Positions 1 to 5,882 of a stretch of 6,080 bases of DNA are shown one piece after another; position 1 is the stretch's first letter; the number at the start of each line of letters is the position of its first letter. The DNA comes from Candidatus Omnitrophota bacterium. Its GTDB lineage: Bacteria > Omnitrophota > Gorgyraeia > B26-G9. The stretch spans positions 1-6,080 of the forward strand of contig JAGLQQ010000037.1 in assembly GCA_023136735.1 (NCBI GenBank), given 5' to 3'. A model generated the notes under the pieces. It worked only from the letters and a program-made list of their open reading frames with translations, was not told the DNA's origin and searched no databases. The position numbers and the translations under genes are program-made.

Positions 1-1030
1 GCAGTCCTCCAGCCTTCTTATATTCATCAGAGGGGTTGATCATGCCGTAAGCAATGCCTACAACATCCTCAGCTCTGTTCCACAAATCTCCGAAAAGCCG
101 CACTCCCGCGCTATAAGAACTTTCCAGCGAAAAAGTTGTCGTGTCTAATGCCGCTTCATCACTTTGCCAGCCGGCACGCAGAAAACATCCCAGTCTATCG
201 GTCACTTCCTGATCAAAGCTTATTCCAACCCCTGCGCTTGATTCCTTGGTTTTAGCAGCAGCATCCCATTTTGTATGTGCTGCTTCATTACGCCAATACA
301 CAAAACGATAATTTCCCTTTTTATCCATCAGCTGGGGTTTGATATTTATCTGTATCCCCAGAAAGGGGTGGTCACCGATTTGCTCAAAATCTCCGTCACC
401 ATCAAGGATTGCAATGTCTACGTCCATAAATTCTCTTACAGGCGCGCCTAAACGCACCCCTATCGTATTATCTGGAAATTCAATTACCGGGGAATTCTTA
501 AACGTATCTGCTAAAAACTGGCTGCACTCATCATTAGCATATTCATTATTATCAATATAAGCACGGGAATTAATCTTGCCTAAAGTAATGGCAAACAAAT
601 CATCAAAATTCTGCTCATACCACACTTCCGTTAACGCCAGGATTCCTCCTGAGGCATCCGCGTCCGCGTTTACATTGGAAAATACTTCCAAGTCGTCTGT
701 AACGCCGCTTCCCTGTCCGGTTTCAAAACACATATAAGCTTTTGCCCCGCCGTCAAACTCTTTTTCTAATTCAACCCCTACAGAGTACGCCGCATCAGTA
801 CGGTCATTGCCTTTGTGCCCGATAGACGCGCCATTAGCATTGCTTGTGCCCTGAATAATTACAGTTGCTCCCGCGCCAATGATTACTCCCTCAAAAACAT
901 TGCCCTCAGTCATGTGTTCTTCCAAGCGTTCAATCCTTGATTCTAATTCGCTTATATTTTGCGCGTACGCGCTGCCGCAAAACAACGTCACGCCCATAAG
1001 CATGCTCACGCATATTCTTTTAACCCGCAT
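1..1030 (-). CDS. OprB-like outer-membrane porin, C-terminal part missing
   Basis: This is the first 343 codons of an exported beta-barrel protein that runs off the left edge, so its C-terminus and stop are not seen. Residues 1-23 form a Sec signal peptide: Lys4/Arg5, a hydrophobic core, and a SAYA|Q cleavage site. A short heptad-like helix follows at 26-40 (ISELESRIERLEE), as in many porins with a periplasmic coiled coil. From about residue 43 there are alternating strands rich in Gly and aromatics. Resemblance to the carbohydrate-selective OprB family rests on the pattern around GKIN (151-154) with Asp160-Asn162 and QFL (171-173), then GISFDQ (269-274) and NRAEDVVGIAYG (318-329). The predicted role is passive uptake of small solutes across the outer membrane; the substrate cannot be read from sequence. 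An AGGAGG site 7 bases upstream supports the ATG. The gene lies 90 bases downstream of the yezD-like gene and is probably co-transcribed with it. Membership of a general porin family other than OprB is possible. Confidence 0.82.
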   Translation of the reverse strand, partial: MRVKRICVSMLMGVTLFCGSAYAQNISELESRIERLEEHMTEGNVFEGVIIGAGATVIIQGTSNANGASIGHKGNDRTDAAYSVGVELEKEFDGGAKAYMCFETGQGSGVTDDLEVFSNVNADADASGGILALTEVWYEQNFDDLFAITLGKINSRAYIDNNEYANDECSQFLADTFKNSPVIEFPDNTIGVRLGAPVREFMDVDIAILDGDGDFEQIGDHPFLGIQINIKPQLMDKKGNYRFVYWRNEAAHTKWDAAAKTKESSAGVGISFDQEVTDRLGCFLRAGWQSDEAALDTTTFSLESSYSAGVRLFGDLWNRAEDVVGIAYGMINPSDEYKKAGGL

Positions 1031-1037
1031 TTTATTG

Positions 1038-1043
1038 CCTCCT
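1038..1043 (-). promoter_or_regulatory. Ribosome binding site of the porin gene
   Basis: A perfect AGGAGG (read on the minus strand) lies 7 bases before the porin ATG. It is the strongest Shine-Dalgarno in the window and fixes the start. It suggests the porin is translated much more efficiently than the yezD-like gene upstream, which has none. Confidence 0.85.
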
Positions 1044-1055
1044 GGTTGTTTTGCT

Positions 1056-1077
1056 TTTTCCGGACGCCCGGTCAAAA
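1056..1077 (-). other. Imperfect hairpin in the yezD-like/porin intergenic region
   Basis: On the minus-strand RNA, CCGG pairs with CCGG across a GCGU loop. A flanking UUUU/AAAA pairing extends the stem past a two-base bulge. No T-run follows on either strand, so it is not an intrinsic terminator. It could shield transcript ends or separate the translation of the two genes. The short GC core makes chance possible. Confidence 0.3.
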
Positions 1078-1120
1078 TACAAAAAGTTTTCAATGTTATG
1101 CCGACACAAAGACAAGCCTA

Positions 1121-1279
1121 TTAATCCTGAAATCGCTTCTTCTCTCTCGTTTCTATCTGTACCACTTTCGCGTTATGCACCGTAATAACCACCTCCCCGT
1201 ATTCTATTTTTTGCAAAGAGAGAGCAATTTCGTTAATTATGACTTGCTTGATCTTATTTTTTTGTTTTAATTTACTCAT
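1121..1279 (-). CDS. YezD/DUF2292-family small protein
   Basis: A 52-residue cytosolic protein with a Lys-rich helical N-terminus (residues 3-24) and a small beta region, GEVVITVHNAKVVQIE (28-43), ending in the basic tail EKKRF (46-50). The turn at Gly28, the VxVH strand to His35, KVVQIE and the C-terminal EKxRF are the hallmark of the DUF2292 (YezD) family, whose usual length is about 50-60 residues. The biochemical function is unknown. My recollection is that relatives occur near nutrient (including sulfur) acquisition genes, which I cannot verify here. The open frame extends upstream to 1375, but a promoter at 1302-1330 lies inside that extension, so ATG 1279 is the sensible start. There is no Shine-Dalgarno and the predicted leader is about 16 bases. 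A GTG four codons upstream is an alternative start. The OprB-like porin follows after 90 bases with no evident promoter of its own, suggesting a two-gene operon. Confidence 0.8.
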   Translation of the reverse strand: MSKLKQKNKIKQVIINEIALSLQKIEYGEVVITVHNAKVVQIETREKKRFQD

Positions 1280-1301
1280 AGTCTGTAACACGTTTTTTAA
1301 A

Positions 1302-1330
1302 ATGGTAGCACAGACATACTTTACTGTCAA
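1302..1330 (-). promoter_or_regulatory. Extended -10 promoter for the yezD-like gene and porin
   Basis: Read on the minus strand, there is a perfect TTGACA (-35, 1325-1330), a 17-base spacer and TACCAT (-10, 1302-1307), immediately preceded by TGC, an extended -10 element. Transcription should start near 1295, leaving about 16 bases before the ATG at 1279. The match in both boxes and the ideal spacing make this the best promoter in the window. It rules out the longer reading-frame start at 1375. Confidence 0.75.
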
Positions 1331-1369
1331 GCCTTTTTGTTTGGAACTTAATTTTAGGCGGGAGAAACT

Positions 1370-1398
1370 TTGCAATTGTCTTAAAAATTTGCTAAAAT
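1370..1398 (+). promoter_or_regulatory. Extended -10 promoter for the MshEN-CheX gene
   Basis: TTGCAA (-35, 1370-1375), a 17-base spacer and TAAAAT (-10, 1393-1398), with TGC directly before the -10. Transcription should start near 1405, giving a leader of about 29 bases. It is back to back with the minus-strand promoter at 1302-1330, with 39 bases between the two -35 boxes. That leaves room for a shared regulator, although I see no clear dyad there. Confidence 0.65.
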
Positions 1399-1416
1399 AG
1401 AATCGCTTCTATATAA

Positions 1417-1423
1417 AAGAGGA
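1417..1423 (+). promoter_or_regulatory. Ribosome binding site of the MshEN-CheX gene
   Basis: AAGAGGA lies 10 bases before ATG 1434, followed by an A-rich spacer. An in-frame TAG at 1398-1400 excludes any much longer N-terminus. Confidence 0.65.
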
Positions 1424-1433
1424 AAAAAGAATT

Positions 1434-2312
1434 ATGCGTGATGCATTTTTTGGACAATATTTACTGACTAAAGGTCTTATAGACACACAACAATTAGCCA
1501 AAGCGATTACTGAACAGGAAGTTCTAAATAAAAGATTAGGCGAACTGGCTATTGCAAAAAATTTGCTTAATGAAAAGCAGGCACGCGAAATATTGGTCCT
1601 CCAAACAAAGGAAGATCTGTTTTTCGGAGAGAGCGCCCAAAAGCTGGGGTATCTCAATCAGGAGCAGGCCGATGAGCTAGTCAAGATACAATTAGAACGG
1701 CATGTTTGCATGGGTGAGGTAATCGTAAAGCTAGGGTATGTGACAAAAGAGCTCCTAGATAAAGCGCTAGATGAGTTCATCCGGGAGCAAAACAAGAGGG
1801 ACAAAACCCTGCCGCCTTTTTTCTATCTTGAGGTTTTAAAAAAGGAACGCCCGTTCATAGAAAAATTCACATTTTACACTATTCGAATATTACAGCGTAT
1901 GTCAGGCATTTTTGTTAAATTCGACCACTACGAAACTTCAAACAACACCCTTGAATTATCAGCGTTTTCCGCGCAAGTAGATCATTGCAACGAACAAGGC
2001 GATCGGGTCATTCGCTATATACTATTACTTGAAGATGAAATTGCAAACATTATGCACACTAAAGTCTGCAGCCGAAACAACGTGGACGAGCATGAAGTCT
2101 CACGGGAGCAATCACTCTGCGAACTTCTTAATATTATCTGCTGCGCAAGCTGTAACAGCTATCAAATATTCGCTAAATTAAACGCCTCGGTTCCCCATGT
2201 TCTTAAAGGCGGATCAACATACTCTTTTGACAAAAAAGAAACCGTGATCCTTGTCTCTTTAGTGACACCTTACGGTCAGGTCAAATGTTTACTCTCTTTC
2301 CTTTGGCAATAA
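1434..2312 (+). CDS. Two tandem MshEN-like domains fused to a CheX-like phosphatase domain
   Basis: A 292-residue soluble protein with no signal peptide or membrane segment. The N-terminal 115 residues are four copies of a 24-residue motif at 5-28, 34-57, 63-86 and 92-115, each separated by exactly five residues. Each has a Gly at position 3, a hydrophobic pair, a central Gly (Asn43 in copy 2) and, in the first three copies, a final Gln. This 24-5-24 layout is the known MshEN (GspE/PilB N-terminal) cyclic-di-GMP-binding design, here doubled. Only copy 2 keeps the leading Arg (RLG, 34-36); the others read FFG, FFG and CMG, so ligand binding is uncertain. Residues from about 138 to 292 resemble CheX: the ELLN segment (230-233) carries the ExxN phosphatase motif (Glu230, Asn233), followed by a Pro254...Gly259 turn and a hydrophobic final strand. 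CheX dephosphorylates phospho-receiver proteins. The likely role is to couple an input at the repeats to phosphatase activity or localisation. No chemotaxis or pilus genes are visible nearby. The domain calls are firm for the repeats and moderately firm for CheX. Confidence 0.8.
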   Translation: MRDAFFGQYLLTKGLIDTQQLAKAITEQEVLNKRLGELAIAKNLLNEKQAREILVLQTKEDLFFGESAQKLGYLNQEQADELVKIQLERHVCMGEVIVKLGYVTKELLDKALDEFIREQNKRDKTLPPFFYLEVLKKERPFIEKFTFYTIRILQRMSGIFVKFDHYETSNNTLELSAFSAQVDHCNEQGDRVIRYILLLEDEIANIMHTKVCSRNNVDEHEVSREQSLCELLNIICCASCNSYQIFAKLNASVPHVLKGGSTYSFDKKETVILVSLVTPYGQVKCLLSFLWQ

Positions 2313-2331
2313 TAAAATGAACTTTGAAGGG

Positions 2332-5046
2332 TTACGTGCCGCCGGACAATTGTTCTTGTTTTTCTAAATCAATTATTGCCTGCTGCGCCCCAAGACATAC
2401 CGCTTCATAGCTGTCTTTAGCCCCAAGTGCAAAACCGTGTTTTTCAGCCTGTTCAACATCCATTGCCCTGCCAAACCTGATATACAATGGATGAAGCTTC
2501 GGTCTCTTTGATGTACGCGGCCAGGCCTCATACGCGCCTTTTATGTAAACCGGCACAAGCTTAGCCCCGCTTTCTTTAGCTAAGATGCCAAAACCTTTTT
2601 TAAAAAACTTGACCTGCCCGTCTAAGCTGCGCGATCCTTCAGGAAACACGCAGAGATTTTTATTGCTGCTTAAAACATAATAGCTGCTGCGCAGTGACTC
2701 CAGCAAATGTTTGGAAAGATCAAGAGGAATCATTCTGCCGATTTTTATTAAATTACGCACAACAGGCACATTAAAATATGCCCGGAACCCCAGAAAAAAT
2801 ATATTCAGACGCGCGTAATACGGTAAGCCTGCGCCAATAATAAATCCGTCTAAATAACTGGTATGATTGGCAAAAATTATGTACGGGCCTTTTTGGGGAA
2901 CATTGCTCCTGCCGCTAATCTTAAAACGATAGAAACCAAACAAAACCGCTCTTACAATCTCAATAAATACCGTTCCTATCAGCCAGGAACCAAAACCTGG
3001 CCGCAGATCAATCTTGTCCAGGTTTTCTTTTTCCGGCAATTGTTTGAGCCGCTTAGCCCATATATGCTCTTTAGCATGCGCCCCGCGTTCCTCATCAGAC
3101 AAAGCATCCGCCCCTTTGCCCAGCAGCATATCAACACCCCTGATTAAATCCTCCACGGTAAAAGCATTGGCGATTATTTCATCCTCTAACTTTATATTGA
3201 ATGTTTCCTCGAGTCCGCTGGCAAGCTCCACCCTGCCCAATGAATCCAACCCCAGATCCAGCTCCAACAAATCACCGGGCAAGACCTGCGCATCAGTTTG
3301 CGTATGCTGCTTTAAATACACAACAATCTTTTTTCCCGTATCTGAGCGCAGCAGCCGCAAATGCGGCGCTGAGAGCTCGGCATCTTTTGGAGCTGATGAT
3401 TGCGCGGTTTTTATTTTTAGAAGATATGAATTTTTAACTTCAAAGCGTTTGATCTTTCCAAGTAATGTACGGGGCAGGCTTTCAAGGCTTATCGAAAAAC
3501 CACGTATTCTTTTATATTCAGGCAATGAACGCGAAACATTGTCAAACTTATCTTTTAATACTGTTTTCAGGTTTACCTCCCCTTTATTTTTAAAATAATC
3601 CAGGTCCGGCACAACCATTGCCCAAAGAATAGAAGCATCTTTCAGTTTTGTACGCGAAGGCGCCTCAAAAACACACATTTCTTTAACCGGAGACTGTTGT
3701 AAGTATACTGTCTCCATTTCCTCCGGAAAAATATTCAATCCTGAACTAAGTACTATAACCTCTTTTGCCCGGCCGGTTAAAAAAAGATATCCCTCATTAT
3801 CAATATAACCAAGGTCGCCTGTGTGAAACCAGTTGTCTTTAAGAACCTCGTCCGTCTGTGCGGTTTTCTTATAATATCCTTTCATTATGTTTGGGCCTCG
3901 CGCAACAATCTCTCCCAGTCCTTGCGCGTTTTTGTTTTCTATCCTGATGGTTACATCCGGCAGCGGTTTACCTACTGAGCCAAATTTAGGATGCGCGTAA
4001 GGATTAAGCGTTAAAGCCGGAGATGTTTCTGTTAAGCCGTATCCTTCTATTATTGTGAATCCGAATCTATACATATCAGCGGCAACCTTGGGGTCAAGCC
4101 TGGCTCCACCGCTTAAAAACAATCGCATGCTGCTCCCAAATCGTCTGTGCATCTTAAAAAGTAATACGCGGGAAAGATTAAGTCCGCTCATCCTTCGGAT
4201 CAGATAGCTGGCTTTCAGCATCAACTGCAATAGCACTTTTAAAAACCAGGGCGCTTGACTGAACTTGTCCATGATTTTCTGATGAAATAAGTAAAATATC
4301 TGCGGCACAGCCAGAAATATAGTCGGATTTTTTTCCCGCATTGCCTGCAGCAATTCCTCCCCCCTTAAAGTCTGAGGATAAAGAATCGTAAAGCCGTATA
4401 AAACCGGCAAGATAAGAGTTACCATTAAAGCAAGGGCGTGATGCAGCGGCAATATGGCAACAACACAGTCATTGTGTTTGGCCAGATTGAGTTTATCTAT
4501 GGAATTATAGTTAGCCATCAGGTTTTTCTGGCTCAGCATCACCCCTTTTGGTTTTGCCGTTGTGCCTGAGGTATACAAAATACAGGCAATGTCATCTTCT
4601 GCTGATTCTTCGACTTCCGATTCTTCAATACGGGCATTGACCACCGCAGGGCTAAAGATATTGCTGTCTACAGAAATAATGCCTTTTGCATTGATCGGAC
4701 TTCCGGCAAGACGCTCTGGAATAAATACAAGCTCAGGCATAGCATCGGCAATAATATTATTGATTTCCTCAATACTTGATTCCGGGCTTACCGGTACCGC
4801 GATCGCCCCCTGACACATAATGGCAAAAAACGTCACTACCCATTGCCAACCGTTATCTAAGACAATACAAACCCTGTCTCCCTTTTTAATGCCTTTTTCT
4901 TTTAGAAATCCGGCTAACGCGTTTACCTTCCCCCATAGTTCGCTAAAAGTTATCTGCATCCACTGTTCGTTGATTTTTTGCGTAATTGCGATCTTGCGGG
5001 GTAAACGCTTTGAGGTATTAAAAAAAATTCTTTGTATGGAGTCCAT
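2332..5046 (-). CDS. Acyl ligase-ACP-PlsC acyltransferase fusion
   Basis: A 904-residue three-part lipid enzyme. Residues 1 to about 540 are an AMP-forming acyl-CoA/ACP synthetase: phosphate loop LYTSGTTAKPKG (157-168), YGLTETSP (336-343), HTGDLGYID (408-416), GRAKEVIV (425-432), and PRTLLGKIKR (525-534), whose Lys531 is the expected catalytic lysine. Residues of about 564-645 are an acyl carrier domain with LGLDSLGRVEL, where Ser602 is the phosphopantetheine site. A hydrophobic membrane-associating stretch (about 686-708) leads into a PlsC-type acyltransferase with NHTSYLD (His728, Asp733) and FPEGSRS (801-807). All key residues are present. Predicted chemistry is ATP-dependent activation of a fatty acid, loading on the built-in carrier, and transfer to a lysophospholipid or 1-acyl-glycerol-3-phosphate at the inner face of the cytoplasmic membrane. 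E. coli Aas has related activities in the reverse domain order and without the carrier. An in-frame TAG four codons upstream makes ATG 5046 the first possible start; a weak AGGT lies 7 bases before it. The gene follows the TPR gene by 26 bases, so an operon is likely. Confidence 0.93.
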   Translation of the reverse strand: MDSIQRIFFNTSKRLPRKIAITQKINEQWMQITFSELWGKVNALAGFLKEKGIKKGDRVCIVLDNGWQWVVTFFAIMCQGAIAVPVSPESSIEEINNIIADAMPELVFIPERLAGSPINAKGIISVDSNIFSPAVVNARIEESEVEESAEDDIACILYTSGTTAKPKGVMLSQKNLMANYNSIDKLNLAKHNDCVVAILPLHHALALMVTLILPVLYGFTILYPQTLRGEELLQAMREKNPTIFLAVPQIFYLFHQKIMDKFSQAPWFLKVLLQLMLKASYLIRRMSGLNLSRVLLFKMHRRFGSSMRLFLSGGARLDPKVAADMYRFGFTIIEGYGLTETSPALTLNPYAHPKFGSVGKPLPDVTIRIENKNAQGLGEIVARGPNIMKGYYKKTAQTDEVLKDNWFHTGDLGYIDNEGYLFLTGRAKEVIVLSSGLNIFPEEMETVYLQQSPVKEMCVFEAPSRTKLKDASILWAMVVPDLDYFKNKGEVNLKTVLKDKFDNVSRSLPEYKRIRGFSISLESLPRTLLGKIKRFEVKNSYLLKIKTAQSSAPKDAELSAPHLRLLRSDTGKKIVVYLKQHTQTDAQVLPGDLLELDLGLDSLGRVELASGLEETFNIKLEDEIIANAFTVEDLIRGVDMLLGKGADALSDEERGAHAKEHIWAKRLKQLPEKENLDKIDLRPGFGSWLIGTVFIEIVRAVLFGFYRFKISGRSNVPQKGPYIIFANHTSYLDGFIIGAGLPYYARLNIFFLGFRAYFNVPVVRNLIKIGRMIPLDLSKHLLESLRSSYYVLSSNKNLCVFPEGSRSLDGQVKFFKKGFGILAKESGAKLVPVYIKGAYEAWPRTSKRPKLHPLYIRFGRAMDVEQAEKHGFALGAKDSYEAVCLGAQQAIIDLEKQEQLSGGT

Positions 5047-5072
5047 GAAATTGACCTATCTCCCTGCAAGCA

Positions 5073-5882
5073 TTAGTCTTTTACGTTCAGATAAGGCGGA
5101 ATATAGCTCTTTGGTGGGACTTCCCTGTGAGTCATTTTCCTTAACATGTAATTGAAATTCTTCGTGCTGATATTATATTCTTTAAAAACTACTGTATACC
5201 ATTGCAGCATTTCATCAGCCACTGCTTTTTCTTCAATCCTGCTTTCTTGCAGTTTCTTTACCTTGCTCAGATATTGATCAAAAAGTTTTTGTTCTGCCGG
5301 GATTATTGGAATTTCTCCTTCTTTATATAAACTCGGTCCGATAAAAACCCCTTTTCCTATTTGTCCCACGACAGCATTCTGTCCGTTTTTTTCTGCTTCC
5401 AAAGCAAGCAGCAATCCCTCTTTATATCGGCTCTCAACAGAGGCGATCATTTTATTGAGAAATTGATCCTCAGGATAAAGCTTTTCTCCTTTTTTGAGCC
5501 ATTTATAACTCTTAAGCACCTCGCCTTTTTCAATATATAAAAGCGCTATCTGAGAATAACCGGGCAAGAAATCAGGATCAAGCGTAAATCCTTTTTCATA
5601 ATAAGATATCGCCCGTTTATTATCACCTGCATTCTGCAGGGCGAAAGCAGCTTCAAAAAATGCCGCGGCAAAGTTAGGATCCTCTGCTATTGCTTTTTCG
5701 AAATAGAGTGTCGCTTGAGAATATCTTTGCGTATTATTATACAGCATGGCTGTTTTAAAATATTTATTTGCCTGTGTGTTGTGAGAATATTTATAATTGA
5801 TGGCGTAAAGACCAGCGCTGGCGACTAAAATACCTGTGCAGAATAATACTGCTATGGAAATTATTTTTCTTATATTAAACAT
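5073..5882 (-). CDS. Membrane-anchored TPR protein
   Basis: A 269-residue protein with a basic start and one hydrophobic segment (about residues 6-28) that acts as a signal anchor or uncleaved signal; ASA at 21-23 could allow cleavage. Three tetratricopeptide repeats follow at about 36-69, 70-103 and 104-137, each with the usual Tyr/Ala pattern and a DP-type repeat end (EDPN, LDPD, YPED). The C-terminal 130 residues (about 140-269) are mostly helical and I do not recognise a domain there; residues 185-262 are rich in Pro, Glu and Lys. TPRs form protein-binding scaffolds, so it probably assembles partners at the periplasmic face. The partner is unknown. Its ATG overlaps the stop of the upstream partial gene by 8 bases, and it is followed after 26 bases by the acyl ligase fusion, so it likely belongs to the same envelope-related operon. 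AGAGGG lies 5 bases before the start. Confidence 0.85.
   Translation of the reverse strand: MFNIRKIISIAVLFCTGILVASAGLYAINYKYSHNTQANKYFKTAMLYNNTQRYSQATLYFEKAIAEDPNFAAAFFEAAFALQNAGDNKRAISYYEKGFTLDPDFLPGYSQIALLYIEKGEVLKSYKWLKKGEKLYPEDQFLNKMIASVESRYKEGLLLALEAEKNGQNAVVGQIGKGVFIGPSLYKEGEIPIIPAEQKLFDQYLSKVKKLQESRIEEKAVADEMLQWYTVVFKEYNISTKNFNYMLRKMTHREVPPKSYIPPYLNVKD

Noticed and set aside
1056..1077. Intrinsic terminator between the yezD-like gene and the porin
   Set aside because: The hairpin core is four base pairs and no T-run follows it in the direction of transcription, so it should not stop transcription.
1064..1120. Separate promoter for the porin in the 90-base gap
   Set aside because: TTGTCT and TTGAAA occur, but neither has a usable -10 at 16-18 bases, so I did not call one.
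959..1270. 103-residue open frame on the plus strand
   Set aside because: It is antisense to the porin signal peptide and the yezD-like gene, both of which have recognisable protein features and sensible starts.
1280..1375. Longer N-terminus for the yezD-like protein, starting at 1375
   Set aside because: The extension contains the promoter, so the transcript would start downstream of that ATG. The extra 32 residues do not resemble the family, whose members are about 50-60 residues long.
3014..3598. 194-residue open frame on the plus strand
   Set aside because: It lies wholly antisense to the linker and carrier region of the acyl ligase fusion, is rich in Ser/Arg/Pro as expected of a shadow frame, and has no recognisable motif.
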